DNA of 36,315 bases from Rhodospirillales bacterium (GCA_018662225.1 JABJGO010000027.1:1-36315), one strand, 5' to 3'; positions 22,445 through 32,324 are shown, counted from the stretch's first letter. A program made the numbers and translations. The notes: a model not told the origin generated them from the letters alone.

Positions 22445-22891
22445 CTAGGCTCCCGTGTCCATTCTGCGCTTGATGCCGGGCGGTGTGGTCATCACATAAA
22501 AGAACTTTCCGGGCGTGCTCCCGGTGTTTCGAACCTTATACTTCCAACCGGTGGGATAATAGGCGCAGTCGCCGACGACCAGCGTGCGTGAGTACTTCAA
22601 ATTCTCGGCGTCCGTACCCCACCACAACGTGAATTCACCTTCAAGAATATAATAGAACTCATCAGCCGGGCCGTAGTGGTGCAGGACCGTACCGTCGTCC
22701 TCTTCCTCAATGGCGAAGACACAGGTCTCGTCGCCCGGTTTGGTATGGCAGACACCCACGCCACAAACACCGTCGATATCGTAGAGCCGCTTGATGGGTG
22801 CCGTGATGTGATTGCTGTCGTCATAACCGGGGCCGACCATCTTGACGTCGTTTTCATTAACGAACTGTGGTTCTGTGAATGCTGCACACAT
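22445..22891 (-). CDS. Cupin-domain protein linked to the DMFase-like genes
   Basis: The 148-residue protein is a single cupin barrel. The first cupin motif is seen at about 70-92 (HHYGPADEFYYILEGEFTLWW, in outline: H-H-x5-E-x6-G), and the second at 104-122 (VGDCAYYPTGWKYKVRNTG). Two histidines and a glutamate of motif 1 could bind a metal; the second-motif histidine is replaced by Lys, so catalysis is uncertain. A small-ligand sensor or an isomerase role is possible. AAGGAAAC precedes the ATG. It is the first gene of the cupin-alpha-beta group, 38 bp after the LpxR-like gene. Confidence 0.75.
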   Translation of the reverse strand: MCAAFTEPQFVNENDVKMVGPGYDDSNHITAPIKRLYDIDGVCGVGVCHTKPGDETCVFAIEEEDDGTVLHHYGPADEFYYILEGEFTLWWGTDAENLKYSRTLVVGDCAYYPTGWKYKVRNTGSTPGKFFYVMTTPPGIKRRMDTGA

Positions 22892-22929
22892 GTTTTGTTT
22901 CCTTTTAACAACAAGAGAGTTAAAGCGGT

Positions 22930-24009
22930 TTAAAACGTTGCCTCGAAAGACACCGTGAGTGCGCCAAACCGACTTGTGCCCTGCTGGCCTTCAAACTCTC
23001 GACTGCGGTGGGTGTTGGAATAGGTCAGATTGACCGGCCCAAGCATCAACGTGGCCCCAAACGTCAGGTCACCCACCAGGTTTCGCTTATCGACGCTGTG
23101 GCTACTCCGAAACGTATTGCCGTCCAAAAAGATGTTATGGGCAACAACGCGACCTTCTGCCGACGCGAAAAGATAGACGCTGGCCAACTCCAACATATCC
23201 CGGTTGGTGTCCATAAAAGGTGCACCGCCCTGAATTAGGTTGGCGGGTCCGAAGTCTTCCGGCAGATTCCAACCCCACCTGACCGCCCCACCCATATTGG
23301 CATGGGTCAGCACGTTACCGATACTGCCGCCCATCCGCGGGATAACATCAATTTCACCAAAGCCGTCACGTGTGGGGACATCGACACGCCATTTTCGCTC
23401 ATACAACAGCATCAGGCCAGGCTCGTTGTGTAGCTGGTTCTGCCAACCCTTAAAGGTGTCGATATTGCGAAGCTCATGAACCTCGTTTTGTACCGCCTTA
23501 CCCAGGGCTGCGGGACCGACGATGCCTAACTGAAATTCTACAGACTCCAGACGGTCTGGCCGCCCTTGAGCGCGGTTACTCGACTTAGTAATGGTGTGCA
23601 GAGATTTTGCCATATAAAGCCACCCGGCATATGGTCTGTCATCCGTAACAAGATCCGTTCTGACCCCGTTTTCCGGCGTATAGATATCCTGCCCCAGGCT
23701 AACACCAAAACGGACTTCCTTATCACGCCCATCCGATCCAGTGGCATCCATCGCAACCGATTTCAGGGTATCGCGCATGGTATCCAGAAATTCAATGGTT
23801 TCACCATCCGGCGACAGCCATGAAATTCGGGTGCCGTTGGTGTAATGCCGGTCAGTGCCGGCAAACAGGTCGTTCTCCAGCTGAAACGAGAACGTCCCCA
23901 CATCTCTTTTAGCGGTTTTCTGCTCTATATCCTCCTGAGCAAAAACCGGGACTGAACCCAGCACAACGGCCAGCCCCAACAGAACCGGAATGGTATATAA
24001 GTGTTTCAT
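22930..24009 (-). CDS. LpxR-like lipid A 3'-O-deacylase family outer-membrane protein
   Basis: The 359-residue protein has a signal peptide (MKHLYTIPVLLGLAVVLGSV, cleavage near VFA-Q) and the conserved LpxR/DUF2219 opening FSFQLENDLFAGTDRHYTNG (Asn46 and Asp47 match the Ca-binding N-D pair of LpxR), followed by DDRPYAGWLY near 125-134. The rest alternates like a beta-barrel and ends in a C-terminal Phe (SFEATF), typical of outer-membrane proteins. LpxR removes the 3' acyloxyacyl chain from lipid A. I chose the ATG at 24009 over a GTG 14 codons upstream since it starts the signal peptide. It follows lptF by about 50 bp, fitting an LPS theme. Confidence 0.8.
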   Translation of the reverse strand: MKHLYTIPVLLGLAVVLGSVPVFAQEDIEQKTAKRDVGTFSFQLENDLFAGTDRHYTNGTRISWLSPDGETIEFLDTMRDTLKSVAMDATGSDGRDKEVRFGVSLGQDIYTPENGVRTDLVTDDRPYAGWLYMAKSLHTITKSSNRAQGRPDRLESVEFQLGIVGPAALGKAVQNEVHELRNIDTFKGWQNQLHNEPGLMLLYERKWRVDVPTRDGFGEIDVIPRMGGSIGNVLTHANMGGAVRWGWNLPEDFGPANLIQGGAPFMDTNRDMLELASVYLFASAEGRVVAHNIFLDGNTFRSSHSVDKRNLVGDLTFGATLMLGPVNLTYSNTHRSREFEGQQGTSRFGALTVSFEATF

Positions 24010-24058
24010 GGCACTCTCGTAGCAATAAACATCCCTGATTTCCAGTTTCACGGGCTGC

Positions 24059-25162
24059 CTAGTTCAGAAAATTCAGTCGCGGCGGCCATACAATCAATGC
24101 GAAGCCCAGCACAATAGGTGCGATAATCACCGCATACAGGGACGGTATCAGGGCAAGATTCCTGGCACTTACATTCCCCGCGCCCAGAATCGCAATTTGC
24201 AATGCCAGCACCACGACGGCGGCAAACACAATGCGCTTGGTTTGGTTGCGCCGGGTGAAGCCACCGGCATACATACACACCAGCGCCACCAGCGAGAACG
24301 CCACCGGAACAAGCGGCATGACCAATCGCTTATGCCCTTCCACAATGTATTTGGGATAATCGCGCGCCGGGATATTAGTGTCACTGGTCACATCAAACAG
24401 CTCGAACACCGTCAGTTCCCGGCTGTCTGGGACACGGAAGCTTTTCTTCTCGTTGTATTGATTAAGCGAGAAGACATATCGGTCAAAAAACAAAACCGAG
24501 TAATTCTTGGTGGCCGCATCAAGAACCTGGCGGTTGCCATCAAACATGATGATCTGAGCCCCTTGGTCCGTTTTTACCAACGAGCCCCGCTTTGCCATAA
24601 TGGTTACGGCCGCCGTGGGATCACGTTCATCATGCACAAAAATACCTCTGAGCGAGTTATCTGATTCGCGCTCGCTGATATAGACCGTGGTGTCATCGCC
24701 GATGGTGTTGAACTTGCCGTCATCCAATATGATTTGTGAATAATTGTACCGCAGGTGCCATTTCAGCTCACCGAACATGCGGTAGGATTCAGGCAGAAAA
24801 AACAGGTTGATAGAATAAGTCACCAACATCACCAACCCGCACAGAATTAACACCGGTTTGGACAGCTGCAACGGGCTGAGGCCAGATGCGCTCATCACCA
24901 CCAATTCGCGGTCTGCCGTCATTTTTGAATACACGAACACAATAATGATGAACATGGCAATGGGCAGAAGTACGGGCAGATAGCTTGGAACCGTCAACAG
25001 CGTTAACTGCATGAACATGCCCACCGTTGCACCCTTGTTAATGATCATGTCCACAAAGCGCAGCGATGTAATGAGCCAGATGATTACCGTGAACGCGCTC
25101 GCGACCAGAATTAACCCAATGCTGAGCTGGCGAAACATGGTGCCTGTCAGGTGCCGCATCAT
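24059..25162 (-). CDS. lptF: LPS export ABC transporter permease (LptF/LptG family)
   Basis: The 367-residue protein has the LptF/G layout: three N-terminal membrane helices (about 10-32, 50-78, 100-122), a periplasmic beta-jellyroll domain (about 125-270) and three C-terminal helices (about 280-360). The first ~100 residues contain ELVVMSASGLSPLQL, the coupling segment typical of LptF. The LptB2FG complex extracts LPS from the inner membrane. Usually lptF and lptG are adjacent; here lptG is not in the window. The gene is divergent from the FAD/GcvT operon with a 110-bp gap. Confidence 0.85.
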   Translation of the reverse strand: MMRHLTGTMFRQLSIGLILVASAFTVIIWLITSLRFVDMIINKGATVGMFMQLTLLTVPSYLPVLLPIAMFIIIVFVYSKMTADRELVVMSASGLSPLQLSKPVLILCGLVMLVTYSINLFFLPESYRMFGELKWHLRYNYSQIILDDGKFNTIGDDTTVYISERESDNSLRGIFVHDERDPTAAVTIMAKRGSLVKTDQGAQIIMFDGNRQVLDAATKNYSVLFFDRYVFSLNQYNEKKSFRVPDSRELTVFELFDVTSDTNIPARDYPKYIVEGHKRLVMPLVPVAFSLVALVCMYAGGFTRRNQTKRIVFAAVVVLALQIAILGAGNVSARNLALIPSLYAVIIAPIVLGFALIVWPPRLNFLN

Positions 25163-25272
25163 TATAAATGGTTCTCGCTTTCGCGTTCTGGAATTGGTGA
25201 ATAGTTGTTACATGATCACGAAAATCAAGTATAGCCATTTAGGTAGAGTTTTTCACGCAACCAGGAACCCGT

Positions 25273-27720
25273 ATGGCACAAACTGAACTTCCATCTTCGG
25301 CGCGTGTGATCATTGTTGGCGGCGGAATCGTCGGCTGTAGCGTGGCCTATCATCTGGGTAAGCTGGGCTGGTCAGACACCGTGTTACTGGAGCGTGATGT
25401 TCTCACATCGGGAACGTCATGGCACGCGGCGGGGATTGTGGGACCATTGCGGTCCAGCCTGAACCTGACCCGGCTATCCATGTACGCCGTGGACCTTTTC
25501 CAAAGCCTGGAGGAAGAAACAGGCCAGGCCACCGGCTACCGGCGGACCGGTGGTTTGTGGTTGGCGCAAACCGAAGACCGCATGGCGGAATTACACCGTA
25601 CAGCGGGAAATGGTGAAATCGCCGGTTTGGAAGCGCACATAATTTCAGCGGGTGATGTTTCAACATACTGGCCTGAATTGAAAACCGATGATCTGGCCGG
25701 GGCCATGTGGGTGCCCGCCGACGGCCAGACCAATCCCGTGGACACCACCATGGCGTATGCCAGGGGTGCGCGACAAAACGGTGTCACGATTATTGAAAAA
25801 AACCCAGTGCTGTTGATTGAAACCACCAAAGATCGCGTCAGCGCCGTCGTCACGAAACAAGGCCGCATTGAGTGTGAATACGTGGTCAATTGTTGCGGCA
25901 TGTGGGCGCGCCAGCTAGGTGCCGCGGTGGGCGTTGATATCCCGTTGCAAGCCACCGAGCATGTGTACTTCGTCACTGAGCCCATCGACGGGCTACCCGA
26001 CCCGCTACCCATTACCCGAGATCTGGATGCTGGTATCTATTTAAAAGAGGACGCTGGTAAATTGGTGGTTGGCGGTTTTGAGCACGAAGCCCGGCCCTGG
26101 CACCCCGAAGGCATTCCCATGGATGCATCTTACACCATGCTGCCTGAAGATTGGGATCGCTATGCCATCTTTATGGAAAACGGTATTGAGCGGTTCCCGG
26201 CCCTGGAAAGTGCCGGCATTCGCACCTTTATGAACGGTCCCGAAAGTTTCACCCCCGATACACGTCAGATTATTGGCGAAGCACCCACCCTCAAAAATTT
26301 CTTTGTGGCCGCCGGATTCAATTCCATCGGCGTTGTATCATCGGCCGGTGCGGGCAAAGTCATTGCCGAATGGATCGACGGCGGTGAACCACCCATGGAT
26401 GTGTGGGAAGTGGACATCCAGCGCTTCGGACCCGATCAGGCCACCACCGCCTTTTTGACGGAACGGTGCGTGGAATCGTTGGGCAATCAATTCGCCATGC
26501 ACTGGCCCTACAAACAACCCACTACCGCGCGAAACATAAAGCTCACGCCTTTCCATGCGCGGCTTGCCGCGAACGATGCCCATTTCGGCACCCCTGTTAT
26601 GACGTGGGAGCGCCCGTTGTGGTTTGGAACCAGTGGGCGTAATGGGGGTAAGTACAGCTACGGCGAACAATCGTGGTGGCCTCATGCGGAACGCGAAGCG
26701 CTGGCCACGCGTGATGCCGTCGCTCTATATGATCTGACCCCATTTTCCAAACTTGACGTCAAAGGACCTGATTCGGAACACGAGTTGCAAAGATTGATTG
26801 CGGCAGATGTGGCCGTGGAAATCGGCCAAACGGTTTATGGTCAAATGCTGAACCGTCACGGCGGCATTGAAGCCGACGTGACGGTCATGCGGTTAGGTGA
26901 CGATCACTTCCGTATCATCGGCGGCGCACCAACGCGGATCAAGGATCACACATGGATCACCCGCAACCTGTCCGAAGGGGCGCGCGTATCGATTGATGAT
27001 CAGACTGAAGACTATGCTGTCCTGGGCGTCATGGGGCCCCATGCCCGCACGTTGTTGTCACGGGTGAGTGACGATAATTTTTCCAACGACGCCTTTCCAT
27101 TTTCCACCTTCCGCCATATCCACATCGGAGAAGTTCCCGTGTGCGCCAACCGCCTCAGCTTCGTGGGCGAGTTGGGCTGGGAGTTATACATACTGAATGA
27201 TCTGGCACTCACCGTCCACGATGCGCTGGTGGACGCATCGGGTGATCTGGGGCTAACGCATGCCGGTATGTTTGCGCTGGATTCGTGCCGGTTGGAAAAA
27301 GGTTATCGGCACTGGGGACATGATATGGGACCGGAAGACACGCCCTTCGATGTGGGGCTGGGCTTTGCTATCGCCTTTGATAAAGACGTGGCATTCTTGG
27401 GGCGCGAGTCTATGTTGCAGAAGCGCGAAGCTGGCACCAACCGGCGCCTGGTTTTGTTTAAAATTGAAGGAAATCCGTTGGTACTGCATGATGAACCCGT
27501 TTACCGAAATGGCACGCTAGTGGGGTTGACCACATCCGGTGGCCGGGCATTCCGCACCGGTGGCTCGCTGGCATTCGCCATGATAAAATCGCCTGAAATC
27601 ATGGCGCAAGACTGGATCGACAGCGGTGATTTCACCATCCGTATTGCCGGAACCGTACACCATGTGACCCCGCTGCGTCACCCGCCCTATGACGCCGGTG
27701 GCGTTCGGTTAAAGGGTTAG
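25273..27720 (+). CDS. FAD/GcvT fusion dehydrogenase, dimethylglycine/sarcosine dehydrogenase-like (first copy)
   Basis: The 815-residue protein joins a DAO-type FAD domain (about 10-370; dinucleotide motif VIIVGGGIVGCS), an FAO_M linker (to ~430) and a folate-binding GcvT domain with C-terminal barrel (about 430-815; SFVGELGWELY, LEKGYRHWGHD). His51 in TSWHAAG corresponds to the His that binds FAD covalently in dimethylglycine and sarcosine dehydrogenases. Such enzymes oxidise N-methyl groups and pass the C1 unit to tetrahydrofolate, or release formaldehyde. Substrate cannot be fixed by sequence. AGGA precedes the ATG. It opens an operon; the next gene starts 4 bp after its stop. Confidence 0.88.
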   Translation: MAQTELPSSARVIIVGGGIVGCSVAYHLGKLGWSDTVLLERDVLTSGTSWHAAGIVGPLRSSLNLTRLSMYAVDLFQSLEEETGQATGYRRTGGLWLAQTEDRMAELHRTAGNGEIAGLEAHIISAGDVSTYWPELKTDDLAGAMWVPADGQTNPVDTTMAYARGARQNGVTIIEKNPVLLIETTKDRVSAVVTKQGRIECEYVVNCCGMWARQLGAAVGVDIPLQATEHVYFVTEPIDGLPDPLPITRDLDAGIYLKEDAGKLVVGGFEHEARPWHPEGIPMDASYTMLPEDWDRYAIFMENGIERFPALESAGIRTFMNGPESFTPDTRQIIGEAPTLKNFFVAAGFNSIGVVSSAGAGKVIAEWIDGGEPPMDVWEVDIQRFGPDQATTAFLTERCVESLGNQFAMHWPYKQPTTARNIKLTPFHARLAANDAHFGTPVMTWERPLWFGTSGRNGGKYSYGEQSWWPHAEREALATRDAVALYDLTPFSKLDVKGPDSEHELQRLIAADVAVEIGQTVYGQMLNRHGGIEADVTVMRLGDDHFRIIGGAPTRIKDHTWITRNLSEGARVSIDDQTEDYAVLGVMGPHARTLLSRVSDDNFSNDAFPFSTFRHIHIGEVPVCANRLSFVGELGWELYILNDLALTVHDALVDASGDLGLTHAGMFALDSCRLEKGYRHWGHDMGPEDTPFDVGLGFAIAFDKDVAFLGRESMLQKREAGTNRRLVLFKIEGNPLVLHDEPVYRNGTLVGLTTSGGRAFRTGGSLAFAMIKSPEIMAQDWIDSGDFTIRIAGTVHHVTPLRHPPYDAGGVRLKG

Positions 27721-27724
27721 CCAC

Positions 27725-30127
27725 ATGAAATCACATGCCCAAGTGGTCATTATTGGCGGCGGTATAACCGGCTGTTCGTTGTTGTATCATCTGACCGAGC
27801 TTGGCTGCACCGATGTGGTGTTGGTGGAAAAGAACGAGTTGACCGCCGGGTCCACATGGCATGCGGCGGGCCTTTGCACCCACTTCGGTCACAGCCCCAC
27901 CATCATGCATATGCGCGCCCACAGCGTCGCCAAGTACAAAGAATTCGACGATGTGGACTTCCACCCCAGCGGGGCTATGCGCATTACCGCAGCGGACGAT
28001 CGCATGGACGAGTTTCGCCATGTAAAAGACGTGGGCCGTATTGCCGGTTTTGATTTCCATATCCTGACACCGTCCGAGATCAAAGACCTGTATCCCCTGT
28101 GCCAGACTGACGGCTTGATCGGTGGCATCTACGAGCCGTTGGACGGGCATGTGGATCCGTCACAGGCAACCCACGCTTTTGCGAAACGCGCGCGAGCGGC
28201 GGGCGCCGAAATTTATCGCCAGAATCCGGTCGTTGATCTTAAACAACATGAGGATGGCAGCTGGGACGTGGTAACGCAAAACGGCACAATCCAGGCAGAG
28301 ACAATCGTGAACTGCGCGGGTACATGGTGCCGTGAAATCGGCGACATGATGGGAATCGATCTACCCGTTGTTCCCATGCTGCACCAATATTTGGTCACCG
28401 AAGGCATCGCCGATGTGGATGCGCTGGATAAAGAATTACCCATATTTCGTGACCCGGACGAAAGCTGGTACACGCGACAAGAACGCGACGGTTTGATACT
28501 GGGCCCTTATGAGCGTCCGGCCGTACCGTGGTCCATCGATGGGGTGCCACCCGAATTCGGCATGGATTTATTGCCTCCTGATTTGGACCGCATTGAAGAT
28601 ATTATCGGCTTCGCCATGAACCGTGTCCCGGCCCTGAAGCACGCCGGCATCAAAACCGTGGTCAACGGCCCCATCACCTTTACCCCCGACGCCAATGCCC
28701 TGATCGGTCCGGCCTATGGTTTGCGCAATGCGTGGCTGCTAACCGGGACCAGCATGGGCGTGATGGAAGGTGGCGGTGCAGGCAAGTTGCTGGCCGAATG
28801 GATGGTCGACGATGCGCCCTCAATGGATGTCCTGGGCGTGGATTCACGTCGGTTCGGGGCCTATGCCGACCGCGATTATCGTATCGCCAAGGCCACTGAA
28901 TGCTTTGAGCACCAGTTCGCCATCCACTATCCGAACGAAGAACGCCTCGCCGCCCGTGATTGCATCAAGTCGCCAACCTATGACCGCCAGAAGGAACTGG
29001 GCGCACAGTTCGGTTTCGTCTATGGCTGGGAGCGCGCCAACTGGTTCGCAACCGACAAGACGCCAGGTGAACAATGCCTAAGCTGGCGGCGCACCAACTG
29101 GTTTGATGCCACCGCTGAAGAATGCCAGGCCGTGGCAAATGGTGTGGGCTTGTTCGAAGTATCGGCGTTTTCCAAATATGATGTAGCAGGCGCAAACGCC
29201 TTTGCCGCCCTCGATGGCCTGGGATCAAACGCACCGGCAAAGAACGATGGCGGCATTACACTGAATTATGCCCTGACACCGCAAGGCGGCGTTTATTCTG
29301 AATTCACCGTGACACGGTTATCGCGTGACCGTTTCTATCTAGTCAGTGCCGCAGGCGCCCGTCGCCGTGATCATGATTTGCTGAACACCGTCATCGGCCA
29401 CCGGGGTGACGTGACGATTGAGGATATCACCGAACAGTACGGCGTACTGGCATTGGCCGGACCCAAATCCCGTGAGGTGCTGTCTGCTCTTACCGATGCT
29501 GATCTGTCCAATGACGAGTTCCCCTGGTTGACGGCGCAGGAAATTGTGGTGGCGGGATGTCGTGTCCGGGCCTTACGTGTGAGCTATGTGGGTGAACTGG
29601 GTTGGGAACTGCACCACCGCATTGATGACCAGGCGGCGCTGTATGATGCGTTGCTGGACGCCGGTAGCGCCTGCGGTATTCGCGCTTGCGGGGCCTATGC
29701 CATGAACGCGCTCAGGCTGGAAAAAGGCTACCGGGCTTGGGGGCTGGATTTGTCCACGGAAAAGACACCACTTGAAGCCGGGCTGCATCCCTTTGTTAAG
29801 TTTGAAGGTCGCGGCTTCACCGGCAAAGAAGCCATGCAGGAGCGTAATCGAGCAGCTCCCGGCTGGCGTATGGTGCTCATGGCACTCGATGGGACGGATA
29901 CTGATGTGTTCGGGCTTCACCCGGTTATGATGGGTGATGACCTGGTCGGCATCACCACGTCCGGGGCGTATGGTCACCGGGTTGGCATGAGCCTGGCGCT
30001 CGCCTACCTTCAACGGGGTATTGATCTGGATGCACCCATGAGCGTCAATGTTCTCGGTAATGCCATACCAGCGACGGCCCTTGATCGGATACCGTACGAT
30101 CCAACGAACACGCGCATGCGTAGCTAG
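27725..30127 (+). CDS. FAD/GcvT fusion dehydrogenase, dimethylglycine/sarcosine dehydrogenase-like (second copy)
   Basis: The 800-residue protein has the same order as its neighbour: FAD domain (VVIIGGGITGCSLLYH at about 7-22), His46 in GSTWHAAGL for covalent flavin, FAO_M linker and GcvT domains (SYVGELGWELHH, LEKGYRAWGLDLS). It is clearly a diverged paralogue rather than a recent copy: the segment after the flavin site (CTHFGHSPTIMHMRAHS) and the substrate-facing part differ strongly. The pair may act on successive substrates such as dimethylglycine then sarcosine, or form a complex. AAAGGG from the end of the upstream gene serves as ribosome site. Confidence 0.88.
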   Translation: MKSHAQVVIIGGGITGCSLLYHLTELGCTDVVLVEKNELTAGSTWHAAGLCTHFGHSPTIMHMRAHSVAKYKEFDDVDFHPSGAMRITAADDRMDEFRHVKDVGRIAGFDFHILTPSEIKDLYPLCQTDGLIGGIYEPLDGHVDPSQATHAFAKRARAAGAEIYRQNPVVDLKQHEDGSWDVVTQNGTIQAETIVNCAGTWCREIGDMMGIDLPVVPMLHQYLVTEGIADVDALDKELPIFRDPDESWYTRQERDGLILGPYERPAVPWSIDGVPPEFGMDLLPPDLDRIEDIIGFAMNRVPALKHAGIKTVVNGPITFTPDANALIGPAYGLRNAWLLTGTSMGVMEGGGAGKLLAEWMVDDAPSMDVLGVDSRRFGAYADRDYRIAKATECFEHQFAIHYPNEERLAARDCIKSPTYDRQKELGAQFGFVYGWERANWFATDKTPGEQCLSWRRTNWFDATAEECQAVANGVGLFEVSAFSKYDVAGANAFAALDGLGSNAPAKNDGGITLNYALTPQGGVYSEFTVTRLSRDRFYLVSAAGARRRDHDLLNTVIGHRGDVTIEDITEQYGVLALAGPKSREVLSALTDADLSNDEFPWLTAQEIVVAGCRVRALRVSYVGELGWELHHRIDDQAALYDALLDAGSACGIRACGAYAMNALRLEKGYRAWGLDLSTEKTPLEAGLHPFVKFEGRGFTGKEAMQERNRAAPGWRMVLMALDGTDTDVFGLHPVMMGDDLVGITTSGAYGHRVGMSLALAYLQRGIDLDAPMSVNVLGNAIPATALDRIPYDPTNTRMRS

Positions 30128-30138
30128 GGAATTCAGAT

Positions 30139-31116
30139 ATGACCAAAATTGGTGACGACGACAATTCATGGGGTGCGGACCACGCCTTCACCCGCGACTC
30201 GGTATACGGCACACGCGGCGAGAATACTTACAGCGGCGCGTTGAGCTACATGCGTATGAAATACACCAAAGACCTGGACGGCATTGATATTGCGGTCACC
30301 GGCGTTCCCTACGACCTAGCCGTCACAAACCGCACAGGCACACGATTTGGTCCACGCGCCATCCGTGCCGCATCCACTAATTTGTCGTGGCCGGGCGGCA
30401 ATTATCCATGGGGGTTTGATCCCCTGAAACGCCTTGCCATGGTTGATTATGGTGACTGTCCATTGGATCACGGCTTCCCCCAAAATATTCCGGCGGAAAT
30501 TGAAGCCCACACCGATAGCATTCTGAATCAAGGCGTATCCACGGTTACCATGGGCGGCGATCATTTTATTACAGGGCCTATCCTGCGCGCCTATGCCAAG
30601 AAGTATGGTCCTATGGCCATCGTGCATTTCGACGCCCATTCTGATACCTGGAGCGAGAAAGAAAACCGCATCGATCACGGCACCATGTTTTATCACGCCA
30701 TCAAGGACGGCATCATCGACGCCGAACATTCCGTTCAGATCGGCATCCGCACCGCCAATACCGATAAACAAGGTATGACATGGCTGGACGCGGACTGGGT
30801 CCATGCCAACGGCCCGGAAAAAACCGCTGCGGAAGCCAAACGCATCGTCGGTAATCATGCGGCATACATGACGTTCGATATCGACGGGTTGGACCCGGCG
30901 TATGCGCCCGGTACCGGCACACCTGTGGTCGGTGGTTTAACCACCCATCAGGCCCGCACCATCATTCGTGGATTGGGCGGTATTGATTTCAAGGGTATGG
31001 ATCTGGTTGAGGTTGCCCCGCAATACGACGTGGGCGAGATCACGTCGCTGGCCGGTGCCACGCTGATGCTGGATTATTTATCCCTGATCACCAAAGACCT
31101 GCCGGACAGAGTGTGA
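30139..31116 (+). CDS. speB: Agmatinase (SpeB-type ureohydrolase)
   Basis: The 325-residue protein resembles E. coli SpeB throughout (FDHGTMFYHAIKDGIID-like segment, QIGIRT). It belongs to the Mn-dependent ureohydrolases that cleave guanidino compounds to urea and an amine; SpeB converts agmatine to putrescine. All six metal ligands are visible: His142 (GGDH), Asp165, His167 and Asp169 (DAHSD), Asp247 and Asp249 (DIDGLDP). AGGGA precedes the ATG. It starts 11 bp after the second FAD/GcvT gene, and its stop overlaps the next start as GTGA. With N-methyl-oxidising neighbours, another guanidino substrate is possible. Confidence 0.88.
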   Translation: MTKIGDDDNSWGADHAFTRDSVYGTRGENTYSGALSYMRMKYTKDLDGIDIAVTGVPYDLAVTNRTGTRFGPRAIRAASTNLSWPGGNYPWGFDPLKRLAMVDYGDCPLDHGFPQNIPAEIEAHTDSILNQGVSTVTMGGDHFITGPILRAYAKKYGPMAIVHFDAHSDTWSEKENRIDHGTMFYHAIKDGIIDAEHSVQIGIRTANTDKQGMTWLDADWVHANGPEKTAAEAKRIVGNHAAYMTFDIDGLDPAYAPGTGTPVVGGLTTHQARTIIRGLGGIDFKGMDLVEVAPQYDVGEITSLAGATLMLDYLSLITKDLPDRV

Positions 31117-32309
31117 TTTATGACTATGCCATTGTGGGTGGCGGCATCGTTGGTGTGTCCACCGCGTGGCAGTTAAAACAACGACTGCCCGATGCCCGTA
31201 TCACAGTGATCGAAAAAGAAGACCATCTTTCCGCCCACCAGACTGGTCACAATTCGGGCGTCATCCACGCTGGCGTGTATTACCAACCGGGCAGCATGAA
31301 GGCACTGTTTTGCCGCCGGGGCGTGGATGAAACCATTCGCTTTTCGAGGGAAAACAACATCCCGTTCGAGCAATGCGGCAAGCTGATTGTGGCAACAGAC
31401 GCCGCCGAATTATCCCGCATGGAAGACCTGGTGGCGCGCTGCCGCGACAATGACATCGACAGCGACCGCCTGTCCGCCGAAGAATTGAACGTGCTGGAAC
31501 CTCGTATTTCCGGGGTCGGTGCCATTCTGGCCAAGACAACGGGCATCGCTGATTACCCGGCCATCTGCCGCACCATGGCGGCCAAATTCGAAGACCTGGG
31601 CGGCGAGATCAAGCTCGGGCTTGAAGTGACGGCTGTGCGCGAAATGGCGAATGAAGTGGTGGTGCAAGCAGGATCACAGGAAATTCACGCGTCTCACCTG
31701 ATTGTCTGTGCCGGGATTATGTCAGACCGGCTGGCAGACATGCTAAGTATTGATGTGGATTTTTCCATGGTGCCATTCCGGGGCGAGTACTACCGCCTGC
31801 CGCCCGAGAAGAATAATATCGTCAAACACCTGATCTACCCCGTGCCCGACCCGGCCCTGCCATTTTTGGGTGTGCACCTGACCCGCATGATCGAAGGCTG
31901 TGTGACCGTTGGTCCTAATGCGGTCCTGGGTTTCTCGCGGGAAGGCTATGCCAAGGGCAGCATCAATGGCCGTGACATCGTGGACATGGTCCGGTTTGGT
32001 GGTTTCTGGAAGCTCATGAAACAGCACATGGCGACCGGCATTTCGGAAATGAAGAACTCGTTATCCAAGTCGGGATACCTGGAACGATGTCGCAAGTATT
32101 GCCCGGAATTGACGCTGGATGATCTGCAACCCTATCCGGCGGGTATTCGCGCTATGGCCGTCACCAAAGACGGTCAGATGATTCATGACTTTTTGTTTGC
32201 CGATACCGCGCGTACCATACTGGTCTGTAACGCGCCATCACCGGCGGCCACATCCGCCATTCCCATTGGGGAATATATTGTTAACAAAGCGATGGATCGC
32301 TTTCACTGA
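31113..32309 (+). CDS. lhgO: L-2-hydroxyglutarate oxidase (LhgO-type)
   Basis: The 398-residue flavoprotein has an N-terminal FAD motif (YAIVGGGIVGVSTAW, residues 5-19) and the LhgO/YgaF signature HQTGHNSGVIHAGVYYQPGS (about 46-65). The C-terminal part contains PYPAGIRAMAV and HDFLF. LhgO oxidises L-2-hydroxyglutarate to 2-oxoglutarate and feeds electrons to quinone at the membrane. It is best known from lysine/glutarate catabolism. The start is GTG, overlapping the agmatinase stop by 4 bp, so translation is coupled. Next gene follows after 15 bp. Confidence 0.88.
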   Translation: MIYDYAIVGGGIVGVSTAWQLKQRLPDARITVIEKEDHLSAHQTGHNSGVIHAGVYYQPGSMKALFCRRGVDETIRFSRENNIPFEQCGKLIVATDAAELSRMEDLVARCRDNDIDSDRLSAEELNVLEPRISGVGAILAKTTGIADYPAICRTMAAKFEDLGGEIKLGLEVTAVREMANEVVVQAGSQEIHASHLIVCAGIMSDRLADMLSIDVDFSMVPFRGEYYRLPPEKNNIVKHLIYPVPDPALPFLGVHLTRMIEGCVTVGPNAVLGFSREGYAKGSINGRDIVDMVRFGGFWKLMKQHMATGISEMKNSLSKSGYLERCRKYCPELTLDDLQPYPAGIRAMAVTKDGQMIHDFLFADTARTILVCNAPSPAATSAIPIGEYIVNKAMDRFH

Positions 32310-32324
32310 CCTCAGGAGATCACT

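Noticed and set aside
30316-30858. 180-codon minus-strand ORF inside the agmatinase gene
   Set aside because: Antisense to a gene whose metal ligands are all visible in the other frame.
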